Made by a program: the position numbers and the translations under genes. A DNA stretch of 64,000 bases from Mercurialis annua (Eukaryota; Streptophyta; Magnoliopsida; Malpighiales; Euphorbiaceae). Below, in pieces: positions 48,010 through 59,428 of this stretch. Below the pieces are notes generated by a model. That model did no database searches, was not told where the DNA came from, and saw only the letters and a program-made list of their open reading frames with translations. Location: positions 4,665,001 through 4,729,000 of the forward strand of contig NC_065573.1 of NCBI RefSeq assembly GCF_937616625.2, read 5' to 3'. Each line of letters opens with the position of its first letter. Within the stretch, counting starts at the first letter, position 1.

Positions 48010-48206
48010 CACGTGTCACTGCGATTGCGTAACACGTGTCTCTGCGATTGCTTGACACGTGTCTCCACGTGTCGTTGCGCATGCGCGCCACGTGTCGCCG
48101 CACATGCTCGACTCGTGTCTCCACCTTATTCATCGTCACGCGTCACCACATGTCGCTTTGCATGCGCGCCTCTTGTCGCGCCATGTGTCTACTTGCTCTA
48201 TGCCAC
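48010..48206 (-). promoter_or_regulatory. G-box array (CACGTG) upstream of the LTR b TATA box
   Basis: Six exact CACGTG hexamers, mostly in the form GACACGTGG or CACGTGTC, plus several one-base variants (CTCGTG, CACATG, CATGTG, CACGCG), in about 200 bp directly upstream of the TATA box. CACGTGTC is the ABRE/G-box bound by bZIP and bHLH factors. The spacers carry TGCGCATGCGC-like palindromes. This could give the element stress- or light-dependent expression. Confidence 0.65.
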
Positions 48207-49139
48207 GTGTCCCTACTCGTTACTTTCTATATTCTTAAATTTTTTTTTACGTCCTAAATTTTGTATCTCGACGTTTTAATTTTCGGAGTTCTGTCCGAAA
48301 CTTTTAGCTCTCCAATTAGAGATGCATATTGATATATTAATTTCTTTTATTTTATCCTCTATTTCACCAAATACTATTCTACACGCGTATTTCACTTGAT
48401 TTAAACGCTTATCCATTCTTTTATAATTATAACTCCAAATATAATTATATCTCATCCTTAAACCCTAATTTATTTATCCTTTAAATATATTATATTTATT
48501 TTTATATCAAACACGACACGTATTTCGTCGGATTTTCAACGAAACGTGTGTCACGCGTCAGATTCGTATGTCATAACAATGAGGGATATTACATATACAA
48601 TTATTTACACAAGATGTTCATATTTCCTCGTGGGCTCTAATTTCCGTACCTCGTACGCACTGACCTCACGGAACTATATACATACTACTGTATCACAAAC
48701 GTATCACAGGCATCTGGTGCCGTGAATAAACACAACATACGTAGCCTACAAAAATATATAAACATGGACAGCAACCAAAACATAAAACCAAAGTACACTG
48801 CTATCAATGCTACGACTCTGTCGACACGGCCTCACTACTGCATCTCTACGGAAGTCAAGAACTATACATGTACTGCTGACTTCCGGATCCCAAAAAGTGG
48901 AATCTAGCTAGGTCCAGGTACTAAGCACCTGAAAAGTTTTAACATAACGGGTCAGACTATGCTGAGTGAGTTTTCAATTTACTAACGGTATTATAAAATA
49001 ACATGGCAAGTCAAATGAAGCATTCATACGAAAATACATACAATCAAGCATTTGATCCATTTAAAACTAAAAGCCTGAAATTCAATACAGCCTACTTATC
49101 GTATATCGGAATATAAATTGATCATTCGACCTTTGGCCC

Positions 49140-49265
49140 GGTCCCGGGATAATTCCACCGAGTTCAACCGCTGCCAACCTCTTAATCTCAAGTTGTGGGT
49201 CCCGAAATAATTCGACCGAGTTCAAGCCACTAGGTACGGGCCCCGAGATAATTCAACCGAGTTTA
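49140..49265. repeat. GTCCCG(A/G)GATAATTC repeats in LTR a
   Basis: Three units with CCCGAGATAATTCAACCGAG-type cores, related to the arrays in c, d, f and g. Confidence 0.8.
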
Positions 49266-49305
49266 ACCTCGTACCGACTATTCTCATATCCAACTTTCAT
49301 ATTCG

Positions 49306-49368
49306 TATTCGAATTCATATTCGTATTCGAATTCATATTCGTATTCGAATTCATATTCGTACGCACTT
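49306..49368. repeat. 18-bp tandem repeat in LTR a
   Basis: Three and a half perfect copies of CATATTCGTATTCGAATT. The perfect identity suggests recent expansion. Confidence 0.9.
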
Positions 49369-50052
49369 TTCATATCATCATTACTAGTTTAAAATACTAG
49401 ACTGACTCAGTTACTGGTGATCACACAGCCTATTGACACCCAATAGGTAGCTAGTTTCTTCAGATCGCACACTAGTTTCTCATATAAAATTTAATCAAAT
49501 CATATACATATCGATAAATCATTTATATAATGCGATGCGTTTACATAACGTATATATATAATATAATATAAAATAACTTTTATATATATTACACGAAAGT
49601 AAACTGCAACTCACAGTGACCGATATCCAATCTATGACGTGGTCGATAAGATGATATGCTCGCACTAGCCCACGTTTGCTGACCTCACCGCTTGCAGACA
49701 CGTCTGATACATATTAATTGACGTTTAATAGTTAGACGTGAATTTCGTGTTTTATATGTGTAATACTATTAAATTCTAGGTTTTGGTTTCATTCTTAATA
49801 TTATTCATGTGTTCGATAACTTTTAATCGTATAAATAACTTAACGAATACCGCTTCTCGTATTCAAGAATCATATATCTCTCTTTACGTTTTCCATTATT
49901 GCTAAACACTTAAAACGTCGAGTTTAATTTCAATTTTATATTTCTCGGGGTCCGGGATTCATCTTTAGGGTCTAACCTTCGTAAATGTCGAAAGTTTGGG
50001 TCGAATGGGGATAAAATGCATGTTTAGTCCTTCGAGCCTGCTGTGCGTTCGC

Positions 50053-51970
50053 TGTAATACCCAAAATATTTGAGTATTTAATTGGACCATGTGTCCAGTT
50101 CTGATTCGCTAGGGTGGCGATATCGGAAATAATTTCCAAGAAATTAAAGTAATTATGTAGAATTTGATATCATATTCCAATTCTAAAGTTGGAATTTAAA
50201 TTAAAAGGAGAAATGTCAAGAAAAATCCCAAACCAGAGTTCATGGACTAAAGTGGTAATTTAACCAGCTAAGTCCCAAAAGGAAAATTATTTCACCAAGG
50301 TCTGCGAAATGTTTTATAGTATATGTGGTAAAAGTTTCGGGTCAATCACAGACCTTTTAAAATTTGGACGCGGATGCGTTTTGGACTAAAGTGCAACTTT
50401 TCAAAAGTTCAAGGACCAAAGTGCAAACTAGAAAATTAATCTCGAGAATAGTTATTAAAAGATATGGACGGGAAAATATTAATATTGAGATTCGTATTGT
50501 TTATTGGATATAAATAATACGTATACGTCATGATTAAAGTGTTAATTAGTTAAGCGACAGATTAAATTGAACGAAAGAGAAGTTTAAAGGATTAGTTGTG
50601 ACAAATAAACAAAAAAAGGATTAAAGGAGTATTTTAACCATGTTATATATATATATATGGATCAGTTGAAAGAAGAAATCAGAGAAAGAGATAGAAGGAT
50701 CCCGAGAGTTTAACATTTCATCGATCGATATCGTCGTTTCGCCGCCGTTTCGCCGTTCGGCGTCCGTTTCAGACGATTTTTACGGCAAACTCTTCGGAAT
50801 TGGAAGCTCTATCAAACTTAAGCTTCAAATCAAGGTACGATTTCAGTTTTGGGTGTTAACAATCGGAATCTATGGTCTGTTTTGAGAGAAATTGTTACGT
50901 TCGAATCGTAACGCCTAAAGCATGTCGGTTTTCATCGTTTTTGTAAGGATTCTTGGTGGGTTTTGTGTTAAGATGATATTGGTATGTGTTAGGATGAGTT
51001 TTGAGTGATTTGGAGCCTCGGAAATGTCGTACCCGAAGTGGGCACGACGTGCACCACAAGGGTTCACGACGTGCACAAGGAAGGGCACGACATGCCCTTC
51101 ATGAAAATTGAAGGGCACGACGTGCCCTACTTCGATCGTGACCTCCGGGGGACTTCCGAGAGCAAAAATTGGCTTCCGATGGCATGATACGGGTGTAGAA
51201 CTCTAACAAATGTCTTAAAATGAATATTAATAAGACATTATAGCAATGAACATTAGCATGATGAGTAATCAAGATATGAATAGAGATCTATAGAGAAAGA
51301 TACCTGAGTCCCGTATCTAGTGGGTTGGACCCACCAGTGAGTTAGACTTACACTTTGGGATTAAGAGATAGGTCGCGATCGACGAGGTAGAGTGTGAACA
51401 CTCCCGGGTCGGACCATTTGGATCAGTTTGATTCGAATATTCGGAATAAGATAAGTTAAGAGTTTAAGATTAGGGTTTTGGTCGGATCTGTTATTTGTGA
51501 GTGTTATGTCATTTTCATATTATATTAAAATAGATATATATGTTTGAGTACGCGATGTGTATTTTGATAATACTGATAAGAAGTTGCATACTCACTAAGT
51601 ATTTTCCCAAATACTGACCCCTCACTCTGATGTTTTCAGGTAGCCGGAGTCGGATCAGACAAACCCCACCTTCATTGTCCCAGAATTCGTTGGACTTGAA
51701 CAAGTATGAGTTCTTAGAGTTGCAGTAGTCAGTAGGCGTCAATCGAAGAATTGTGATTTGAATTCAAGTAATTGATTTTTAATGTAAACTCTGATATGAT
51801 ATTTTAATATCTATAAATATATTATCTAAAAGAATTTCCTGAAAACGTTTTACATAAGATATTATGTTAATTGCGAAAAATTTATAAGTGTTTTAGTCTT
51901 GCTACGGGTTTCAGAGCTACCACTCCCATTCCCTAGCGCCGGTCTCGGCTCAATAATTTGGGTCGTGACA
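50053..51970 (+). mobile_element. Solo LTR 'e', plus strand, TSD TTCGC, nested in a
   Basis: It begins TGTAATACCCAAAATA (50053), ends GGGTCGTGACA (51970), and is flanked by TTCGC (50048-50052 and 51971-51975). Length is 1,918 bp. It has a TATA box (50643-50660), a leader with TTTCGCCGCCGTTTCGCCG, a CAAG|GTACG donor-like site (50835), a palindrome array (51041-51130), a GTGGGT/ACCCAC hairpin (51320-51334), TACTGAC (near 51612) and a TTTTCAG acceptor-like site (51639). Confidence 0.95.
51041..51130. repeat. Palindrome array in LTR e (GGGCACG-A-CGTGCCC type)
   Basis: Four inverted repeats centred on CACGACGTG, for example GGGCACGACGTGCCC and a unit with arms AAGGGCA/TGCCCTT. The centre is one base shorter than in the CG-AA-CG arrays. 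Confidence 0.85.
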
Positions 51971-52806
51971 TTCGCACAGCCCCGGAAGCCCCTATTTCGG
52001 GCGTTCTGCTGCTTTCCGACACCCTACACATCCTCATATCACCATTTCCATCAAAACTCGTCGTTTCGTTTCTCCAAAAACGTAAAAATCGAGCTAATTC
52101 CAACAACGTCAAAACCCCTAACTTTATTAAATATGAACAGCCAATATAATCCAATTTCAGAACTGATTCTTAAAGTTTTACCTTGAAATGAATATTAGGA
52201 TTGATAGAGCTTCCGATTCCGAAGAGATCGACGCGAAAATCACTCGAAAGAGACCCTAAACGGCGAAATCGTGGCTTGACGAAGTTGATCGGTGAAGATG
52301 AATAGGGTTTTCTGAATTCTTTCCTTTCGTCATCTGATCCATACTTCTCTCTTTATTTATTATTAAGTCCTTGTTTTCTTTGTTTGTTGCAAATTGTTCT
52401 TTGAACTTTTCTTTTATTTGAATTAGTCCATCTATTAATCAATTAACCCTTTAACCAATTCGTATACGTATTAATTTTACCTAATAAATAATACGATCAA
52501 AGAATTTTTATTTTTCTCTCAAATGTGTATACACTTCGATTCTTAATATTTAATTGGTTAATTACCAATTTGGTACCTGAACTTTATTTTGTGACATTTC
52601 TTGTCATTTTTCTTTTTAGTCCCAATTCCAACTTTTAAATTAAGACATAAAATTAAATTGCTCATGATAATCTTTCTGAATCCGACCTACTAAGATTTTA
52701 TTTATCTTAATTTCCCAAAAATCTTCCCGATAACGCCATTCCGACAACTAAAAACTGGACATGTGTTCCAATCAGATAATTTAATCATATGGGGTATTAC
52801 AGTGTT

Positions 52807-54569
52807 CATGTATAAAACTGGACATGTGTTCCAGTCATGTCTTTTGAACGTTATCATCATTTTCACTGATTTTCAATCTTTTCTAAAGATGTCCTCTCCT
52901 ATACATGCTATTAGAAGTCGAGTTAGATGTGTGCATAAGCACAATATATGTTTTGTGTTTACTCGAATAAGCAATACGCTTTCGAGTATCGATAGTCTGC
53001 GAGGAGTTGTATACTCTCGAGACTCATCTCATATAAGAATTATGTTATGAGTCAAGATGATTCTGACTGATTGAATATTATGTGATGGATAAGAAATGTG
53101 TATTGTTTGTAGCGCGATCACTCAGGAGAGTGATATGCTCACAGGTATGTAAGCCTGTGATAATTTATATTATACATGAAATGTATTTATTATAATCGAT
53201 TGTTATGAATAGATATAGTTTCTTATGATTAAATGCTGCAAAGTTTGCTAAGTATGTGGTGAGCGAATGGCTCGCGAGACATAAAATACGCGAAATAGCC
53301 GGAAAAAAAAAATCTAGGTGACACCGATTTTCTTTGGATTTGATCAACATAGGTGGTTTATTGATATGCATAGAGTACGAATTGAACATGAATGTTGTGA
53401 CTAGATGTTCTTGATATTTTACTATGTCTATGTTGCGCGGAATGCTCGCAAGACTTAAGATACGATGCGTATCCAAAGAAAATCTAGGGGACACAAATTT
53501 TCTTTGAAATCGATTAATATAGGTGCTCATAGCTACGATAGTGATACGCACGGAACATATACGATGCGAGTATATGTTCTAACAATTTTCTAAGTCTACA
53601 ATGAGTAAGAATACTCAGAAGACTTGCAATACGAGATAAGGACATAGAAAGACTAGAGAAAGGAGATGTTCCCAATGTCTAACTTACATGGATGGAGGTT
53701 AGTTATGATGGCTTGTATATACCATATTTTAAGGAATTCATCGGGATTCTCGTATATATAGTATGATAAACGATAAGAACGAGTAGTAATACAGAGTCTG
53801 ATGTCAAAGAAACTTACGTAAAACCCGTTTCATGAAAAGGAAAGTATTTGATTGAAATAAAATGTTTTGAAAAGACATAATTGTGCCCGGACACGAATCA
53901 TAAAAAACATCGATTGGCACGAATAGAATTGCATCACTACATCCATATTGCATTCACTAATAGGACATGCATCATATACATTGTGTATGTATGGAAATGA
54001 AAAAGAGGAGTGTCATTGCAACTCTTGTGATGAGAGAAGTCATCACACCAGTGCACAATTATGACATGATTTGAAATATGAAAAGAAATTTGATTTTTAC
54101 ACGGATGAATTTTCAAACGTAAGTAAGCTCAGACAGTGACTCTATACCTAAAGGCATAGAACAAGACTGATCATCTTGTTAGGCCTACATAAGAACATAC
54201 GTGTATAGAATAACGAATGGTGTATCGTGAAATAACGCATCGAGATTTGAATTTTAAATCTTTAAAGCAGTTTTGTATGTTGAATACGAGGACAGCGACG
54301 CTACTTTACACGTTGGTAAAGTAATAGCGACCACGCCCAAGACTAGGAGCAAGTGTACCTCTAGAATAAAGGAATCGAACATAGAAGTTAGTTACGTCAC
54401 GAGATGTGAACCTTACGTGCAAGAAGATATTATTATAAACGATCGAAGAAAGAAGGATCAATTCATAATGGTTATGAATCAGGGGTTAAGAAGGTTGGTA
54501 TAATTGGTTGCATAAGGAGTTATTCGATAAATATATCAAGACAATTCTAAAATGTTTGTTGTTTGTGAG
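52807..54569 (+). mobile_element. Internal region of element f (5' part missing)
   Basis: The block CCAGTCATGTCTTTTGAACG near 52832 matches internal sequence of the 6718-10858 element, and 53870-54140 matches the internal region of the complete element. A short frame after ATG 52888 (MSSPIHAIRSRVRCV) and one at 54273 show no known domain. Hairpin-bearing repeats lie at 53230-53640. No pol is seen. The 5' LTR is not found left of insertion a, so the element is truncated. Confidence 0.6.
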
Positions 54570-54860
54570 ATGTGTATGATGGATTTGAAGCTAGGATTTT
54601 GAAGAATTGATCATGGTTCTTGGAGAAGCAATGTTCGGCAACAATGATGAGACATCAACCAAAGGTATAAATCTGAACCAAGGAGTTTTTGTGGTGAATT
54701 GATAGGTTTTATTGATGTATAAGCTGAAAATACAAACTGTTTTGGATATGTTAAGGAGTGATGCTTGAGGGGCAATTTGAGTGGTTTAGGATCGGTTTTC
54801 ATGGCAGGATATTAGTCAGATTGGTCGTGTGCATGTCGTAATACATCATGGCGGTGATGG

Positions 54861-54993
54861 TTCTGCTCCGGCGAGCAGAACCAGTCTGCTCCCGTGAGCA
54901 GAATAGCCCTGCTCACCAGAGCAGACACTGCCCTGTTTCTGGGCAGATTCTGCCCAGAACAGGGCAGCCCAGGGGGCTGTTTTGGCAGCCCCC
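54861..54993. repeat. Palindrome array in LTR f (TGCTC/GAGCA and TGCCC/GGGCA types)
   Basis: Units with arms TTCTGCTC/GAGCAGAA, TCTGCTC/GAGCAGA and CTGCTC/GAGCAG are followed by a near-perfect inverted repeat of about 40 bp (arms CTGCCCTGT..TCTGGGCAGA) and GGGGGCTG/CAGCCCCC. Same position in the LTR as the arrays of other copies. Confidence 0.85.
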
Positions 54994-56940
54994 AGCCGCT
55001 CGTAGACACGTCGGTTCTTGTTCGGTCCTTCATAAAAGTTGTAGTCGGGGTGCTCGAGAATAAAAGTGAATGATTTGTTCAGCCGTTCGACATTTTTTAG
55101 TATGTCGTTCGTCGGCTCAAAGTTGACTAGTTAGTCACTTTAGAAAATTAATTAATTTTAAGGAAAAATTATAAGAAAAATAAAGTGGATAGTCGGAGGT
55201 GTAAACTATGAATTATCGGAGTTAAAAAGGATAAAGGCTTCGAAACAGTCCAATTATAAATGGATTAAACGTATTTTATGTTAATAAAATACTGTTTTAA
55301 GAGTTAAGTTTGAGTTAAATTTGAGAGAGGTTTCGGAGGTCGTTAGGGGTATATTTCATGTCGGAAATTGTACGTATGGCGTGGGTGCATGTCGGACTAA
55401 ATCCCGACCAACTCGGTTTCGCCCCACGAGGCAGAATATGCCCTGCACAAGAAGCCAAAGTAGGCTTGCTAGGAAGATTTATGGGCTGCCAATAGCTCTA
55501 AAATTTTGCAGGGTAGACAGTTCGAGTATGTTTTCCGATCCCCTACGCATACCGAATCAAGTTCGGACCTAAATGGAAATTGTAGATCGTATTACATAGA
55601 TTAAATATTAACAATTTAATCGCAGTTTTGATGCTTTAAGATAAGTGAATCTAAAGCTCAAAAATGCAAGAAAAATACTGAATTTGAATTAAATTGAATT
55701 AAGGACCCAACTTTGGAAATTTATTGTGAATAATCGAGATGTCAAAACTAGTCGAAGTCTTCACGGAAGTTGTAGATATGAATATGAAGTTTAAGTATGT
55801 CGAGTTTGTTTTAGAAAATGATTGTTATACATACTCGGTTTTAAGGCCCAAAGTAGCAGCCCTAGTAGACTATTTGTGCAATCCCATAGTGTTTAAATCG
55901 GGGAACCAACTTCCGACTTATTTTCCGACACCTTCGGGTGCGAGTTTTACTCTGAGACCTAAATGAAAGTTTTAGGCGACATTCCGAACTTTAAGAATAT
56001 CGATTTTGTTTAGGGGTCGGACTATATTAGGTGCGCGTTTTTAATAGGTTAAGTTGGCTAGAAAACCAACTTTTTAGTTAAGTAGTTATAGCTTGAATTT
56101 TATTAATTCTTGCTATTCATATATTGCGTAGATCGGATAAGCGACAATCGATAAGGCTCGAGGGGAACGAATCGAGATGTCTTCGTGTTTATTTGAAGAA
56201 TTTGGATAGCAAGTGGTGAGTACACTTTAAATTACTCGTCAATATTCATAAAGCCGCGTATTTTATTACGAAAGGCTATATGAATATTTATATATTTGAA
56301 AGGTTTGTTTTTAAAATGTATACGTATGTATGTTTCGAAAATGATGTTTTATCATATTGTGCTATTTTGACAATAACATAAATAAATGAAAAGAATATAT
56401 ATATGTTTAAACACCGGGGATGGGTAAAGTAATATAATGTAAACCGAACCAAATATAAATAAAAAGAATATAGTACATTCCTATATGTACTATTATGCAA
56501 ATATTTATAAAGAAACTTAGTATGTTCCTATACGTACTATTAATCATAACAAATACCCATATGTGCGTGTGTTATTAATGTATGTTGTAGAGTGTATTGT
56601 GCATGTTATGGTCCATAAAGGATCAATACAATAGAACGAAAAATACAAAATCAACTGGAAACATAAAATGAGAATTGTACTATGGTACACCCAATAATAA
56701 GAACTAAGATACGAGGTTGAACTCGGTAGAACTATCCCGGGACCCGTATCTCATCCATTATCGATAATAGTACTCGAGACTCACACGAAATAAAAAGTAT
56801 GTATACATCGAGAAATTGTACGAAACAAGATCGCGAAGTAATACGGAACAAACACTCCTATGAAATATCAATAGGAATTATATGAATCGACAGTTAAGTT
56901 CAAAAGACTTGCAGGGTGCAGAGTCCGAATGCAGACACGA

Positions 56941-57109
56941 AGGTAACTCGGTTGAACTATCTCGGGACCTGTGTCTGGTGAGTAACTCGGTTGAACTATC
57001 TCGGGACTCACAACTTGGGATTAAGTAGTGGCATGAGTAACTCGGTCGAACTATCTCGAGACTGTGCCACATGGTTGAAGGTAACTCGGTTGAACTATCT
57101 CGGGACCCA
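56941..57109. repeat. GGTAACTCGGTTGAACTATC repeats in LTR f
   Basis: Four units, the reverse complement of the c and d arrays, with 20-35 bp variable spacers. Confidence 0.9.
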
Positions 57110-57763
57110 ACCATAAGGATCAAGTCACAAGAGACTTGCCAATGATTTAATTCGATCTAGAATCGTGATGATATAACCTAAGATTTAAGATTCAATCGAA
57201 AACTATTGCAACAAAATGAGAAAGAAAAATATCAATACTATAATAAGAAATCAAAAATGTCAAATACGTATAAACTATAAGTTTATGAAATAAACAAAGA
57301 GTTATAAAGGAAAGTCAACAGGGTATGAAATATGATTTCAAAAGAGTATTTTTTATATATAAAATGGGTTTTCAACGGTTTTAACCCTTTATGTGATATT
57401 GCGTGTAATTTTGGTGAACTCACTCAGTTTTATACTGACCCTGTTGCTCCTCCCATTTTTCAGGGATAGCATAATATGATTTGGAGAGTCAATCTTCCGA
57501 AGTTCTAATTCTCGGAAGTGATTTGTACAAGAAGTGAAAGAAGGTTTTCATTCTAGCGGTCCGCAGTAGTCTAGATGTTTTTGTCTAGCGCATTTTAACT
57601 CTGATATTTTTGTAAAATGGGGTCACATGTATTTTGATATATGAAAAATGATTTGATTTGCGAAAAAATTACACAGGATTTTAGGCTTGCTACGGGTTTC
57701 GGAGCTACCACTCCCATTCCCTAACGCCGCTCGCGACTCATAAATTTGGGTCGTGACACATCT

Positions 57764-58143
57764 GTTGTGTTGTATGAATCAGTTCCCTCAAGAGCTTTCA
57801 ACATTTCTTCTAGCATATGGACACACTCAAGCGATTGCGTCTTTATCTCAATTTGCATCTTAGAATTATCCAAATCTGGTACTTTAATTGTTTTAATGCC
57901 TTGAGTGAAGCATTGAGTTATAGGATGAGCATATGCTAATTGTGTGATCCAAGGTTTGGAAGATTAGCCAATTTGGTCAGGATGTTCAGGTGTTCCCATT
58001 TGAAAATTAGGCAGTTCTATAACACCTTTTTCTTTGATCAATTCCAAAAGCTTGCTGATTTATTTTTTAATTTTCGGAATCCCAGAAATTCGCTTCTCAA
58101 GATCTTGCACTTTTACCTTAACATCGTCAATGAATTTCTCCAT
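57764..58143 (-). pseudogene. Tat/Ogre-like gag N-terminal remnant
   Basis: Minus strand from ATG 58143: MEKFIDDVKVKVQDLEKRIS, with two in-frame TAA stops, then ISKLLELIKEKGVIELPNFQ, WITQLAYAHPITQCFTQGIK, and VHMLEEMLKALEGTDSYNTT. The last motif resembles the segment before the gag core of Ogre/Tat elements. LTR f cuts it at 57758. It reads toward the same strand as the LTR and primer-binding site on its right, which supports one element. The match is from memory and short. Confidence 0.55.
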
Positions 58144-58801
58144 TTCAAAACATTTAAAGTGAATTAAGTATCGGTGTGTGGTGGATTGACTTTTTGGATG
58201 ACGAGCTACCTTTTACCTTAATAAAATAATTTTAAATTTTTTATTAATGTTGTTTTGTTTGAAAAGAAAGCATGTATAAATGTATGATGTTTAATGACAA
58301 GAAATATGCATCAAAAGATAAAATAATTAAAATAATATTGCACATAAGACAAAGACAAAAACAAGAGTTATGCAACATAGAACATGCAAATGTTTGAAAT
58401 AATTTATAGCTCTGGTTAATATGTGTCTTTCTCTGTGTATGAATAATTATGTACTTGTCGCTCTATATATACGGTAGGCAAATAGGCTGGTCAAAAAGGG
58501 TCCCAAATTATTGTGCTTTTATGTTGCTTGAGTTCAGGCAAATAAAAATTCCCATTTGACTTAGAGAAGTCTGGAGAAGATTGGGTGGAGACTTTCACGT
58601 ACTACTTCAGGCTTCCCATGAAGGTATCGCTACTCGCTCCAGCTATCCTAATGCAAAGTGACAAGCCGAATCTGACTCGTCTAGTGAGTGTGTGAAAGTG
58701 AATATGTTATGTAGATAATCAAAGTAATATGAAACAATCATACGCAATTACACAAACAAAATTAAGAATTAACAATAACAAATATCATTAAATCACACAA
58801 A

Positions 58802-58819
58802 TCCCTAGTGGAGTCGCCA
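58802..58819 (-). other. Primer-binding site of the Tat/Ogre-like element
   Basis: On the minus strand TGGCGACTCCACTAGGGA, two bases from the LTR edge at 58822. TGGCGACTCCACTGGGGA-type sites are characteristic of Ogre/Tat elements. Confidence 0.75.
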
Positions 58820-58821
58820 GC

Positions 58822-59379
58822 TGTCGCGGGGCCGAAAAAAAAAAGAATTTATAAATGTTAATATATAGCTATATGTAATATCCTTGCGAAAAATTCTTTA
58901 TAATATCTGTATAGCCTCGCGAACGTGGCTAAAAACTCCTTTGTTAGCTAATCGCTTTTTAATTTCTTTGTTTTCATTTGGAGTCGCCACCAATCTATTG
59001 ATTGGGATTGGGCAACCTTTGTTTTTACTGGTCTGTGTTTAGGGTTCAGATTTTGCATGTAGGGATAGCAAACGCCTTCCTGGCACACCCATTGCTGGAA
59101 CTTGTGTTGCGATAATTATTTTATATATTCAATGATTGACTGTATTTTAAAAATATTCACTAATTATTTTTGTTGACATGACTCTGCGTGAAAGTATATT
59201 TTATTTTTCAAAAATTACTAAAGTACCTTATCCAAGGTACAATTTGTGAGAATTTTTATTTTATTTTTTAAACGAAAAATGGAATGTAGAATATTGCATT
59301 ATTTATTTTATTTTATAGAAATAAGATAAATTAATAAATAATAAAAGTATGAGAGTAACAATATGAATAATACATATAA

Positions 59380-59428
<49 letters not shown>

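Larger units (their letters stand above)
29953..48593 (-). mobile_element. Solo LTR 'b', minus strand, TSD TATAC, nested in a
   Basis: It begins TGTAACGACCC (29953) and ends GAGGGATATTACA (48593). TATAC lies on both sides (29948-29952 and 48594-48598). Its own sequence is 29953-30687 and 46972-48593. In LTR orientation it has a CACGTG array upstream of a TA-rich TATA box (47980-47996), a GTAAGTTT donor-like site at 47966 and a TTTTACAG acceptor-like site at 30262. Confidence 0.9.
29813..52801 (-). mobile_element. Solo LTR 'a', minus strand, TSD GTGTT, carrying nested insertions
   Basis: The left end TGTCACGACCC is at 29813 and the right end ATGGGGTATTACA at 52801. GTGTT flanks both (29808-29812 and 52802-52806). 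The LTR's own sequence is 29813-29952, 48599-50052 and 51976-52801, about 2.4 kb once insertions b and e are removed. It has the shared GTGATCAC (49417-49424) and CCTATTG hairpin (49429-49447), a CAAG|GTAAAAC donor-like site (52181) and a TTTTCAG acceptor-like site (48929). It is the oldest layer of the stack and is inserted in internal sequence of element f. Confidence 0.9.
54570..57758 (+). mobile_element. 3' LTR of element f, 5' part missing, same subfamily as c
   Basis: The right end GGGTCGTGACA is at 57758. From about 54570 the sequence follows LTR c in the opposite orientation (for example TAAATTACTCGTCAATATTC at 56229 and the TACTGACCC region at 57433). The first part of the LTR, with promoter and donor-like site, is absent. 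The acceptor-like TTTTTCAG ends at 57463. A palindrome array is at 54861-54993. Confidence 0.8.

Noticed and set aside
57759..57763. CATCT after LTR f, identical to the target duplication of the complete element
   Set aside because: Tempting as a sign of exchange between the two, but no CATCT marks the start of f and a five-base match is easily chance.
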